Source: Onthophagus taurus
Lineage: Eukaryota; Arthropoda; Insecta; Coleoptera; Scarabaeidae
Reading direction: 5' to 3'
Assembly: GCF_036711975.1 (NCBI RefSeq)
Contig: NC_091972.1
Location: 39,313,001-39,377,000 of the forward strand
DNA length: 64,000 nucleotides
The notes under the pieces were generated by a model. The model saw only the letters and a list, made by a program, of their open reading frames with translations, was not told where the DNA came from and ran no database searches. Made by a program: the position numbers and the translations under genes. Positions within the stretch are counted from its first letter, which is position 1. Every line of letters starts with the position of its first letter. Below are positions 1 to 10,623 of this stretch, one piece after another.

Positions 1-366
1 CAAATAACGGTTTATTAGTTTTTTGCATAAAAATTAAACAAAATGCGGAATTTCGCCGGAAAAACCAACGTATCTTCGTTGACTACCTGTCGAGATACAA
101 TGGACCAGGTAAATGGTGGACGGTCAGTTAAATGTCGGTCTACGCTCGGGTTAAGCAAGGTTAAAATCGGCAATTTTTTTAGAAATCTTTTTATGAAAGA
201 ATCAATGTAAGAAAAGAATAAAAAGAAAGTTCTTCTTAAAACTTGTAAGAAAAAATTGTCATAACAACAATTTTAAAGTTTGTAGGTACCTTGAAATTTT
301 GTATTTAAGTCGGCATGCAAATATTTTCTTCATTTCTATCTTTGAATTCTACCCGACCAAGTATAA

Positions 367-1458
367 CCAAAGAAAGGCGAGATCAAAAAGGCTAGAAGGA
401 GTTTAGAGCATAAAATCGAAGCAATTTTAATATTCGCTCGTGCTGACACAAATCTACATGAAACAGAGCGACAATTTAATGAACGATTTCCTGAACATCC
501 AATTAGTCGAAAATATTTAAGAGAACTTGTAAATAAGTTTTTGGAAACTGGAAGCGTCGAAGACCGCAAAAGAACTGGTCGTCGTTCGATTTCTGAAGAC
601 ATACAAGTGCAGATATTAACAGAAGTAGTTAATGCGAACATGATGTCGTCTGCTGCTATCGCATCAACGTGTGATGTGAGTCCAACAACGGCACGGAAAT
701 ATTTAAAGAAGAATAAATATCATCCATATAAAATTAAAATGCTTCATGAATTAACAGAAGATGACCCTGATAGAAGAACAGAATTTTGTAAGCTAATGAC
801 AAATATGGTTGAACGAAATCCATCATACTTGAAACATATTTGTTTCAGTGATGAATGTACTTTCTTTTTGGATGGAAAATTGCATCGGCAAAATGTACGT
901 TACTGGAGTGATGTTAATCTACATGAATATCGCGTAGTTAACACTCCATTTCCTAAGAAAATAAATGTTTGGGCAGGCATATTAGGAAATCACATCGTGG
1001 GACCAATATTCCTAACCGAAAAGTTGACCGGAACATTGTATTTAAGATTATTAGAAGAAGATATTAATCCACGACTTTTGCAAATTGTGCAACAGAATCC
1101 TGACGATTTTGAAATGGAATTAGTGTTTCATCAAGACGGAGCACCTCCACATTATGCGGCAATGGTACGAAATTATTTTGATACAAATTTTAATGGACGG
1201 TGGATCGGTCGACGTGGGCCGATTGAATGGTCAACAAGATCAGCAGATCTGACACCTTTAGATTTCTTTTTATGGGGTTATTTAAAATCCAAGGTATATG
1301 AAAGTCCGCTAGACAGTATTGAGGATTTAAAACAAAAAATTATTGACGTCTGCCAAAATATTGATCATCACATGTTAAGCCGTGTGAGAGAGGAAACACT
1401 GCAAAGATGGTACCACTGCCAAGAAGTTCAGGGTAATCATATCGAACAATTTATTTAA
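367..1458 (+). CDS. Tc1/mariner-superfamily transposase (DUF4817-type HTH plus DDE_3-like core)
   Basis: Cut-and-paste transposase. The open frame runs from after a stop at 364-366 to TAA at 1458. No in-frame ATG occurs before position 640, so the start codon is lost or lies in an unseen upstream exon; frame 541-1458 is the part open from a TTG codon. The N-terminus (ERQFNERFPEHPISRKYL, then FLETGSVEDRKRTGRRS) matches the DUF4817 helix-turn-helix common in insect transposases. A second HTH follows (ASTCDVSPTTARKYLKKN). Catalytic Asp candidates lie in CFSDECTFFLDG, FHQDGAPPHYA and LTPLDFFLWGYLKSKVY. I count 41 residues between the second and third Asp, that is DD41D as in rosa-type elements rather than classical D34D. 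All three acidic residues are present and no internal stops occur. Confidence 0.9.
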   Translation, partial: PKKGEIKKARRSLEHKIEAILIFARADTNLHETERQFNERFPEHPISRKYLRELVNKFLETGSVEDRKRTGRRSISEDIQVQILTEVVNANMMSSAAIASTCDVSPTTARKYLKKNKYHPYKIKMLHELTEDDPDRRTEFCKLMTNMVERNPSYLKHICFSDECTFFLDGKLHRQNVRYWSDVNLHEYRVVNTPFPKKINVWAGILGNHIVGPIFLTEKLTGTLYLRLLEEDINPRLLQIVQQNPDDFEMELVFHQDGAPPHYAAMVRNYFDTNFNGRWIGRRGPIEWSTRSADLTPLDFFLWGYLKSKVYESPLDSIEDLKQKIIDVCQNIDHHMLSRVREETLQRWYHCQEVQGNHIEQFI

Positions 1459-1470
1459 TAGTTTGTTCTT

Positions 1471-1476
1471 AATAAA
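1471..1476 (+). promoter_or_regulatory. Polyadenylation signal of the transposase gene
   Basis: AATAAA lies 12 bases after the transposase stop codon and inside the inverted repeats, the usual arrangement in compact Tc1/mariner-like elements. Confidence 0.5.
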
Positions 1477-1862
1477 TAACATATTCAATAACAACACTAA
1501 GCCAATTTTTCAACCGTTATGTATACTAGCAAAATCTTTGATAAATTTTTTTTTATCTTATCATTTCTTATATTTACTTTGATTTTTTCTTTATAAATAC
1601 TTTTTGATTAAATATGATTAATTCATAAATTTAATATAGGTACTTCCACCCAAAGTTTATTTTATTTCTAAAAAAGATAAGTAATTGAACTAGCAATTTT
1701 AAATCCGTCTTAGCTCGAGCGTATACCGACCATTAACCTACCGTCCACCATTTACCTGGTCGATTGCATTTCGACAGGTAGTCGACGAAGATACGTTGGT
1801 TTTCCGGCGAAATTCCGCATTTTGTTTAATTTTTATTCGTAAAACTAATAAATCGATATTTG

Positions 1863-2265
1863 ATTGTGAGGTACCGTTGGATTCGTATCGTTTTCATCTT
1901 TCTGAAGATACCATTATATACTAGGTGTTCCATTAAAAAAAACGAAGTTGATCCATTTTCCGGAAAAACTAAAAGTGATAGCAAAATTTTCCGTAAGAAA
2001 ATATTTGTGCTGATAAAATATAAAAACTGACGTTTTTTTGTTCATATTGATATCTCAATCTGTTTGGAGGTTAAGAAGGGGGGGGGGGGGGGTTACTTTA
2101 CGCTAGCACTGTATATATTTTCTATATATTCTGGATTAAGTGGAAGAGCAGTTGGTTAATAGCCAAACGGAACTTCGTCCAGAAAATAAGTCTATTTTCT
2201 AAGAATGTATTATTATTTCTTTTCCTTTTTTGCGACTTACTAATAAAGGCATTTATTATTATTAT
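1863..2265. other. Unassigned flank with G-run and probable LINE 3' tail
   Basis: No coding sequence seen. A run of G lies near 2079-2092. From roughly 2130 the sequence looks like a non-LTR retrotransposon 3' end: AATAAAGGCATTTATTATT followed by an ATT microsatellite that abuts the palindromic array. A similar (ATT)n tail ends the Jockey-like LINE at 10477. The LINE assignment is an inference from tail style only. Confidence 0.35.
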
Positions 2266-3045
2266 TCGGGTTTAGCCGTCCTTACAGACGTGTGGCTAAA
2301 CCCAAATGATTCTAGTTTTAGGTATAGTGTTAGGTCTACATAATAACAGTGCTAGTTTTAATTGTTATGTAATGCTAGACCTAAAACTAGAATCATTCGG
2401 TTTTAGCCGTCTTAAGAGACGTATGGCTAAATCCAAATGTTTCTAGTTCTTGGTCTAATGTTAGTTCTAGTGACAGTGCATGTGTAAAACTGGAACTAAC
2501 ACTATACCTTAAACTAGAATCATTTGGGTTTAGCCGTCTTTAGTGACGTGTGGCTAAACCCAAATAATTCTAGTTTTAGGTATAGTGTTAGGTCTACATA
2601 ATAACAGTGCTAGTTTTAATTGTTATGTAATGCTAGACTTAAAACTAGAATCATTCGGGTTTAGCCGTCTTAAGAGACGTATGGCTAAATCCAAATGTTT
2701 CTAGTTCTTGGTCTAATGTTAGTTCTAGTGACAATGCATGTGTAAAACTGGAACTAACACTATACCTTAAACTAGAATCATTCGGGTTTAGCCGTCTTTA
2801 GTGACGTGCGGCTAAACCCAAATGATTCTAGTTCTAGGTATAGTATTAGTTCTACATAATAACTGTGCTAGTGTAAAACTAGAACTAACACTAGACCTAG
2901 AACTATAAACATTCGGATTTAGCTGCACGTCTCTTAATCAGCTAAACCCGAATGATTTTAGTTCTAGGTCTAGTGTTAGTTCTAGTTTGAATTGTTATGC
3001 AGCGCTAGACTAAGCGCTAGATTGTTGTATATTTTTATTGAAGTA
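2266..3045. repeat. Strand-symmetric array of alternating inverted repeats (copy 1)
   Basis: About six hairpin cores of the form GGTTTAGCCG...CGGCTAAACC (near 2270, 2398, 2522, 2658, 2784 and 2922) alternate, every ~130 bases, with a second inverted repeat built from CTAGTTCTAGGTATAGTGTT and its complement. The array ends in an AGCGCTAGATTGTTGTATAT module that recurs at the ends of the arrays at 37870, 39690, 40190, 42300 and 42865. It lies downstream of the SLC9B-like exon on the minus strand, so probably in that gene's first intron. Same family as the arrays at 37760-44490. Confidence 0.85.
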
Positions 3046-3484
3046 GTTGAAAGGTTAAATATACGTATTAGAAAAGTACGTATATTAGATTATATAGCAG
3101 AACTAGAATATACAGATAATAAGTTGTGGTTAAGTTCATAACTTGTAAGTTGTTAAATATACATAGTTGTAGAAGAAAGAGGTGCTTTACTAACACCAAA
3201 AAAATTTAACAATTAGGATAACTTGTAGACATAAATAAGAACTTGTTAAAACTAGATATGTTAAGAAAGATAAAGTAACTACAGAACAAGATTGTGTGTA
3301 ATGGAATTATAATTAAAAATTAATTTTGTATACCAACGGAGAATTTGTATTATTAAGGGTATATTAACATTAAAATTTATGAAAAAATTCATATTGATGA
3401 CTTTGCAAAGTTTTGTTTGCTTAAGAATCGACTTAAAAATCGTTAAAAATAAGTTTAATAAAATATATTAATTAATTAACTTAC
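3046..3484. other. AT-rich presumed intron sequence
   Basis: No ORF, repeat or RNA gene recognised. On the minus strand it begins with the GTAAGT donor of the exon at 3485-3652, so it is most simply the start of that gene's first intron. Confidence 0.4.
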
Positions 3485-3652
3485 AGCTAACTGGAAAATT
3501 TGACTTTGAACTCCAAAAACTTCGCCAAATAAAGAATATCCAATGGCCCAACAACACAAAGCCAAAAAAGTCAATACTAAAATATCGGAATTCTTTTCCC
3601 ATTTTGCTAAAATATTATTTTTCGAAAATTTTTCACTTAATGAAGCCATCAT
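3485..3652 (-). CDS. First coding exon of a membrane protein resembling SLC9B/NHA Na+/H+ antiporters (partial)
   Basis: On the minus strand, tandem ATGs (3652, 3649) open a 56-codon frame with no stop, ending exactly at a consensus donor (TTAGCT|GTAAGT) in phase 0. The peptide has a charged N-terminus (MASLSEKFSKNNILAKWEK) followed by a hydrophobic segment (ILVLTFLALCCWAIGYSLFG) and EVFGVQSQIFQLA. A transmembrane helix with a G-E pair followed by an F-x-L segment resembles the first membrane segment of insect SLC9B (NHA) exchangers; this family call rests on remembered similarity. The remaining exons would lie to the left, beyond the palindromic array and the transposon, outside the window. 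No upstream UTR exon was identified. Confidence 0.5.
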
Positions 3653-4930
3653 CAATTATTTAAAACATTTATTAACTAAAAAAAAGAAATATTTAAACTG
3701 ACTAGGTTGCTCTTTAATTCGAAACTGAAATCAAACTTACTTTAATTGAATCCTTTATACTCACAGCTTGAGTCATAACGCCGCCGCTAACATACCATCG
3801 ATATCACGTGTTTATATTAATAACAACAAACAATTCTTCTTGATTATTAATAGTTAAAACAAAACGCTTGTTTTTATGGTGTTTTAGTACCTGTTTAGTG
3901 CCGTTGTAAAAAAATTATAGACGCAAAATGTGTCGATTTCTTTGTACTTAAAATTCTTGAATAAATAAAACGATTTACACATTGCAGTAGCAATGAACTG
4001 AAAGCGATAATAATACAGATATGAAGGCAAAAAATATTCTGTGACGTCAAGAAGATTGTATAACTTCGATATCTATGTATCTATTACAATATTTTAAATG
4101 TAATACTTTTGTAATACATTTTTTTGAGTTAACTAATGGGTATGATTAAGAACCGGAAAATTTGTAACACAAAAATGAAAAATATTCGCTGATATAATTT
4201 TTGACCGTTTTCAATAAGACAAATTGAAGTTGACCAAAAACATTTATACAAGAAAAAAATTAAATACCTTGGTTTTTTGATACCTTCTATTAGCATTGAA
4301 ATAAATAAACGATAGTGAGAAATTAGAAATGATCCAATAATATCAAGTTGTGAAAATCTGAAATTATTTTAGGAAGTTTATTAAGAATTTCACATTGTTT
4401 GTCAAATTTTCTTGACAGAAAATTAAACAAACTTCAAATATTTGATATAACATCAAGTGTCTATAAATAAATTAAATAATTATGTCGATAACCTTTTTAA
4501 TTTTGGTTCAACCCAATTCGAATTTAATCTTGATCGCGGTGTTTGATAAGTTTATCCGTTCGTTGTGCTTCCATGTCACAATAAACCATGGATTGTGCGG
4601 ACAACATAAAATGCAGTTTCTATGTCTATTAAAATAAATTCGTCGTCTTCTTTACTATTAGTATTAATCATATTCTTTGTATTCTTCAGTTATTTGATTC
4701 ACATTTAATTTGCCTATTATTTTTAAACTTTAGTCTCTTTTGGACAGTGACATAGGAAAATAAGACCGAAAGAAAGGGATGAATCCTTTATTTTCTTTGT
4801 GCATCAGGTAAGCAAGTTTACTAAGTATTGGCATTCTTCTTTTTGTGATCCCAATCCAACCCAACGCAACCCTTTCTTGGTTAAATAGTAGGTATCATAC
4901 TAAATATTTAACATATCACCAAAAAATTCT
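3653..4930. other. Presumed 5' flank of the SLC9B-like gene, no gene seen
   Basis: AT-rich sequence without a convincing ORF on either strand and no repeat related to the rest of the window. A CACGTG E-box-like hexamer lies near 3805, about 160 bases upstream of the minus-strand ATG. It may be part of the promoter, but that is unproven. Confidence 0.3.
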
Positions 4931-5009
4931 TAACTGAATTTATAAAGATTTATAGGTCTCATACAGCTTTGTCGTCGTTGCAAAATCGAAGAAATATGTT
5001 AATAGAAAC

Positions 5010-8000
5010 TAATGGTGGAACGGATATCCGGCAACTATCCGGTATCCGGCCTATCCGGCCATTTTATAAAATCTATGGAATTATCACCAATTATTAATTA
5101 AAGTGTCCTCTTTTTAATGCAACAAGCCGTTTTGAAAAATCACTTTCAGTTCTTGAGAAATAAATTTTTCAAATGATCGACAATTTTTTTGAATCTTGCA
5201 ATTTTCTCCAATTAAATTTTAATAATTCGTATAAAATCGATTTCTCGGAATAAGAGTATGCAAATTTTCCAAAATATTAATAAAAGTGTGCTCTTTCCAA
5301 TGAACCAACACGTTTTGAAAAATTACTTTTAGTTTTTGAGATAACAATATTTGAAGTTTTGATAAAACTGCCGATGTTGCAATAATTTTCATCGATAACT
5401 TTCAAAATTCGCTATAAAATTAATTTCTTGAAGGATCCTTGTGGAATTATCACCAATTATTAATTAAAGTGTCCTCTTTTTAATGCAACAAGCCGTTTTG
5501 AAAAATCACTTACAGTTCTTGAGAAATAAATTTTTCAAATGATCGAAAATTTTTTTGAATCTTGCAATTTTCTCCAATTAAATTTTAATAATTCGTATAA
5601 AATCGATTTCTCGGAATAAGAGTATGCAAATTTTCCAAAATATTAATAAAAGTGTGCTCTTTCCAATGAACCAACACGTTTTGAAAAATTACTTTTAGTT
5701 TTTGACATAACAATATTTGAAGTTTTGATAAAACTTTCGATGTTGCAATAATTTTCATCGATAACTTTCAAAATTCGCTATAAAATTAATTTCTTGAAGG
5801 ATCCTTGTGGAAATATCACCAATTATTAATTAAAGTGTCCTCTTTTTAATGCAACAAGCCGTTTTGAAAAATCACTTTCAGTTCTTGAGAAATACATTTT
5901 TCAAATGATCGAAAATTTTTTCGAATTTTGCTATTTTCTCCGATTAAATTTTAATAATTCGTATAAAATCGATTTCTCGGAATCAGAACATGAAAATTTT
6001 GCAAAATATTAATAAAAGTGTGCTCTGTCCAATGAACCAACACGTTTTGAAAAATTACTTTTAGTTTTTGAGATAACAATATTTGAAATTTTGATAAAAC
6101 TGTCGATGTTGCAATAATTTTCATCGATAACTTTCAAAATTCGCTATAAAATTAATTTCTTGAAGGATCCTTGTGGAATTATCACCAATTATTAATTAAA
6201 GTGTCCTCTTTTTAATGCAACAAGCCGTTTTGAAAAATCACTTTCAGTTCTTGAAAAATAAATTTTTCAAATGATCGACAATTTTTTTGAATCTTGCAAT
6301 TTTCGCCGATTAAATTTTAATATTTCGTATAAAATCGATTTCTCGGAATAAGAGTATGAAAATTTTCCAAAATATTAATAAAAGTGTGCTCTTTCCAATG
6401 AACCAACACGTTTTGAAAAATTACTTTTAGTTTTTGAGATAACAATATTTGAAGTTTTGATAAAACTGTCGATGTTGCAATAATTTTCATCGATAACTTT
6501 TAAAATTCGCTATAAAATTAATTTCTTGACGGATCCTTGTAGAATTATCACCAATTATTAGTTAAAGTGTCCTCTTTTTAATGCAACAAGCTGTTTTGAA
6601 AAATCACTTTCAGTTCTTGAGAAATAAATTTTTCAAACGATCGACAATTTTTTTGAATCTTGCATTTTTCTCCGATTAAATTTTAATAATTCGTATAAAA
6701 TCGATTTCTCGGAATCAGAACATGAAAATTTTGCAAAATATTAATAAAAGTGTGCTCTGTCCAATGAACCAACACGTTTTGAAAAATTACTTTTAGTTTT
6801 TGAGATAACAATATTTGAAATTTTGATAAAACTGTCGATGTTGCAATAATTTTCATCGATAACTTTCAAAATTCGCTATAAAATTAATTTCTTGAAGGAT
6901 CCTTGTGGAATTATCACCAATTATTAATTAAAGTGTCCTCTTTTTAATGCAACAAGCCGTTTTGAAAAATCACTTTCAGTTCTTGAAAAATAAATTTTTC
7001 AAATGATCGACAATTTTTTTGAATCTTGCAATTTTCGCCGATTAAATTTTAATATTTCGTATAAAATCGATTTCTCGGAATAAGAGTATGAAAATTTTCC
7101 AAAATATTAATAAAAGTGTGCTCTTTCCAATGAACCAACACGTTTTGAAAAATTACTTTTAGTTTTTGAGATAACAATATTTGAAGTTTTGATAAAACTG
7201 TCGATGTTGCAATAATTTTCATCGATAACTTTTAAAATTCGCTATAAAATTAATTTCTTGACGGATCCTTGTAGAATTATCACCAATTATTAGTTAAAGT
7301 GTCCTCTTTTTAATGCAACAAGCTGTTTTGAAAAATCACTTTCAGTTCTTGAGAAATAAATTTTTCAAACGATCGACAATTTTTTTGAATCTTGCATTTT
7401 TCTCCGATTAAATTTTAATAATTCGTATAAAATCGATTTCTCGAAATAAGAGTATGAAAATTTTCCAAAATATTAATAAAAGTGTGTTCTTTCCAATGAA
7501 CCAACACGTTTTGAAAAATTACTTTTAGTTTTTGAGATAACAATATTTGAAGTTTTGATAAAACTGTCGATGTTGCAATAATTTTCATCGATAACTTTTA
7601 AAATTCGCTATAAAATTAATTTCTTGAAGGATCCTTGTGGAATTATCACCAATTATTAATTAAAGTGTCCTCTTTTTAATGCAACAAGCCGTTTTGAAAA
7701 ATCACTTTCAGTTCTTGAGAAAAAAATTTTTCAAATGATCGACAATTTTTTCGAATTTTGCAATTTTCTCCGATTAAATTTTAATAATTCGTATAAAATC
7801 GATTTTTTGGAATAAGAGTATGAAAATTTTCCAAAATAGTAATAAAAGTGTGCTCTTTCCAATGAACCAACATGTTTTGAAAAATTACTTTTAGTTTTTG
7901 AGATAACAATATTTGAAGTTTTGATAAAACTTTCGATGTTGCAATAATTTTCATCGATAACTTTCAAAATTCACTATAAAATTAATTTCTTGAAGGAAAT

Positions 8001-8314
8001 ATCGCCAATTATTAATTAAAGTATTCTCTTTTTAGAGTTGCTTTGTTAGTTAAATCAGCATCAAAAAAGTTAATATTTATATCTTGGATCCAAATAAGTT
8101 GACATATCTTGTCAGCTTTCTTATTAATTTCATTTTTATTGTAATATCGCAATAATGTGGTAATGTATAATGGGTATCACTTCAGAAATGCACCAGAAAT
8201 TAGAACCATAATGGATATCCGGATAGATATGCCGGATAACCGTATATCCGGCCGAAGGGCATGCTGAATATCCGGTATCCGGGTTTTCGCAAAATCACAA
8301 TCCGTCCATCACTA
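5010..8314. mobile_element. Non-autonomous hAT element with perfect 8-bp target duplication, carrying a satellite array
   Basis: Left end TAATGGTGGAACGGATATCC; reverse complement of the right end TAGTGATGGACGGATTGTG. The subterminal regions are rich in TATCCGG repeats on both sides (5026-5060 and 8215-8285). Immediately outside is a perfect 8-bp duplication ATAGAAAC (5002-5009 and 8315-8322), the hAT target-duplication length. No transposase is encoded; the interior is almost entirely a ~366-bp tandem repeat. The insertion splits a MADF-domain reading frame, and removing the element plus one duplication restores contiguous homology there. Confidence 0.85.
5068..8035. repeat. Tandem satellite, ~366-bp dimeric monomer, ~8 copies
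   Basis: GGATCCTTGT recurs at about 5437, 5799, 6165, 6531, 6897, 7263 and 7629, a spacing of ~366 bases, with an incomplete unit at each end. Each monomer is itself a dimer of diverged ~183-bp halves: GTGTCCTCTTTTTAATGCAA...GTTTTGAAAAATCACTTTCA in one half aligns with GTGTGCTCTTTCCAATGAAC...GTTTTGAAAAATTACTTTTA in the other. Variants such as the AGAATTATC/GTTAAAGTG unit occur at both 6541 and 7273, 732 bases apart, showing a recent two-monomer duplication. ORFs within it are chance frames. Confidence 0.93.
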
Positions 8315-8722
8315 ATAGAAACTTAAAAAAATTGGGTTATGATAAGTTAATGCAAATTTATCGCAAGGTGGACAAATCTGATCAAGAGCTTGTCTCTAAG
8401 TAAATCCAATCGATGAGAAGCTCGTTTCAAAAAGAGCTGAAAAAATTTGAAAAATTTAACAGAAGTGGCGCGTCTAGTGATGATCAATACGTGCCAACTC
8501 TCTGGTATTTCGATTTAGTAATGTTTACCCGAGAACATGAAACACCTACAGAGAGTTTTGATAGTATGGCAAACAGTCCCTCGTCTCCAGAAGAGATTTC
8601 CGCTTCTGAGATCGTTGACAACCTTGATATACAAAACAGCAAAACTTGTGTCGAAGAAGGATATCCACATGCTGTTCCTATAAAGAAAAAGGAAACAGGT
8701 ATAAGCAATGAAATCTTGTTTA

Positions 8723-8859
8723 GGTCCATTACTACCATCTTTTAGTTAAATTTATCTTATAGATAAACCCATCTACTAGCCAATCAGAGCGCGTAAAATA
8801 ACCGTAACCGTGGTAATAATCCTTTAGATAGCTTAACCAGAAGATGGTAGTAACGAGCC
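8723..8859. mobile_element. Small MITE-like element with ~33-bp inverted repeats
   Basis: GGTCCATTACTACCATCTTT at 8723 is mirrored by the reverse complement of the right end (GGCTCGTTACTACCATCTTC). Similarity extends ~33 bases into the 137-bp element. The flanking trinucleotides are TTA (left) and TAA (right), close to but not an exact PIF/Harbinger-type 3-bp duplication. It overlaps the last codons of the MADF frame. Confidence 0.55.
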
Positions 8860-9765
8860 TAACGAGTGAGATAAAGTCAGAGTCATCTGGCTGGATTATT
8901 ATGTTTCAAATCTCGTAAAAGCGACATGTGACAATATTTTTTTCTGTCAGTCAGCCAACTTTTCTGCCATATATGTATATCGTTTTTTCTTTTTGTCTTT
9001 AGAGACTTTCATGGCCATAACCGCACATGCAACAATACAAATTTTTCTCTTGTTATCTATCACTCAACAGTCAACAAACGACTTGAAGACGCAACGTCGG
9101 TAACGAAAATCACGTTTAAAATTTCTACATGACGACATGCCGATTCAAATGACACGATAAATTTAAATTTTTGGGCCACACATACGATTTTTTCCTTGAA
9201 ACTGTTGTACCAAGCGCAATCACATGCTAAATCGTTTGAATACTTTACCAAGTGTATGGAACATGACGCTTTTTCTGTCATACCGTTCTTTCTCGCATAC
9301 CAACACGCCACGATTTTGAAACGAAAGAACATGTGTGTATGGCCGGCTAATTGCGTAAGTTATGAGTTCAATGCTATTTTTTACATTTCCTTGAAAAAAA
9401 TGCTCTATCAGCAACTACACTAAGATTACCGTTAATCTTTGCTCCATTATTTCGCTTTAGTTTTCAAGTTGTGTTCTTCATAAAATATATCCTTAGCAGC
9501 ACTAACATTAGTACTCTTTACATGTGACATATCCCGAATGAAATATTGAGGGTGTAGATCTCTTTTCATTTTGTCCCGTTGGCAGATTCGAATTTTTGCG
9601 TGATTCTTTTACATCTTCTAGCAAAGAAATCTTTAATTAAATAGTAAAACTTTGCAGATTCTACCATCAATTTCCATGGTAGACAAGAATTTAAAAAGTT
9701 AAGCAAAGCAGTTACTTTGCTTTGCTTATTCAAAACGATTTCAATATTTAATAAAAGCAGTGTTC
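8860..9765. other. No recognisable gene
   Basis: Overlapping open frames of 65-90 codons occur on both strands at 9060-9423, but none shows a recognisable domain, splice pattern or codon preference. The sequence between 9424 and 9765 is AT-rich and unassigned. It lies between the MADF remnant and the 3' end of the RTE-type LINE. Confidence 0.3.
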
Positions 9766-10476
9766 TTTTGTGCATCCTCTTTTATTTTCCACTCGTTTCG
9801 GTTTTGTGCTGGTTGTAGCCAATTCTTCCCAGCTTTCTCCACAACATCATCAACCCAATTCCTATGCGCCACTTGTACATTCTCAATCTCCATGTTAAAA
9901 TCCCAACCCAACCCATGTCCACTTCGCAGTTCTTTCTATCACATCTTCTACTTTTATTCTTCTTCTAATTCTAATTTTACAATTACTAATAACATTATAT
10001 CGATTCCATATGTTAATACCAATAGTATATACATATTTATTCCCTTTTTTCAGGTTTATTGGTATTTTTGGGATTGTAATTATGAATCCCAATTTTCCAG
10101 TAGTTGCTCATCTTAGCCGGATCCTTCTAGTTATTTCAGCCGTCTGGTTCTTTATGCCTAATTTTAATGTATAACCCAAGTATATGTATTCTTGTACATT
10201 TTCCAATGTGTACATTTCCAACTTCTATCCTGATATTTTCTGGAAACATGACTTTTGTTTTTCTTATGTTCATGGAGAGTCTTATTTCTTTCGATGCTAC
10301 TTTAAGTTCACTTAATATCTTTCGTATCGGAGAGGTTATATCTCCCTGCCTCACTCCACGTTTACTAATTATTTTGTTTGTTGTCAAATCTTCTGTAATT
10401 TTAATTTGTATTGTGGCATTATGAAATATACATATATTTCAAGGTGCTTTTATATGTTAGAGTCAGTAGAGAGTTT

Positions 10477-10511
<35 letters not shown>

Positions 10512-10623
10512 TCACTTTATTGCCCAACAAAGATCAATTACAGGACAATATTACAAGAAAAAGAAAATAAGAAATAACACATGCCATAAAACAAATATAA
10601 TTCACATAAACACTCTTACACTA

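Larger units (their letters stand above)
1..1862 (+). mobile_element. Tc1/mariner-like transposon, DD41D type, with ~155-bp inverted repeats
   Basis: The first ~156 bases and the last ~154 bases (1709-1862) are near-identical inverted repeats. The left end begins CAAATAACGGTTTATTAG and the reverse complement of the right end begins CAAATATCGATTTATTAG. Similarity continues through the shared AATGCGGAATTTCGCCGGAA block to about base 156. A single transposase frame lies between them. The left end coincides with the window edge, so a target-site duplication cannot be checked and the element may extend further left. Intact inverted repeats and an open transposase frame suggest a fairly young copy. 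Confidence 0.9.
4931..8745 (+). pseudogene. MADF-domain protein gene, broken by a hAT insertion
   Basis: Removing the element at 5010-8314 joins EFIKIYRSHTAL... to KKYVNRN|LKKLGYDKLMQIYRKVD, then SDQELVSK, a TAA stop near 8400, IQSMRSSFQKELKKFEKF and RSGASSDDQYVPTLWYFDLV. This is the order of a MADF (Myb/SANT-like DNA-binding) domain: EFI..YR, NRN.K, AY.KL, IQS.R..F..ELKK, and the SGA..DD.YVP.LWYFDL tail typical of insect MADF proteins. Defects: the 3.3-kb insertion, the in-frame stop just before IQSMRSS, and a frameshift between YRSHTAL and the KKYVNRN part. The segment 8413-8745 remains open; its last residues come from a small MITE. It could be a host gene remnant or the accessory ORF of a PIF/Harbinger transposon. 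No BESS motif is visible. Confidence 0.65.

Noticed and set aside
336-641. 101-codon minus-strand ORF
   Set aside because: Antisense of the DD41D transposase N-terminus.
7731-7967. 78-codon minus-strand ORF
   Set aside because: Lies in the 366-bp satellite; neighbouring monomers do not keep it open.
9060-9423. Overlapping ORFs of 64-90 codons on both strands
   Set aside because: No domain, splice or repeat support; probably chance.
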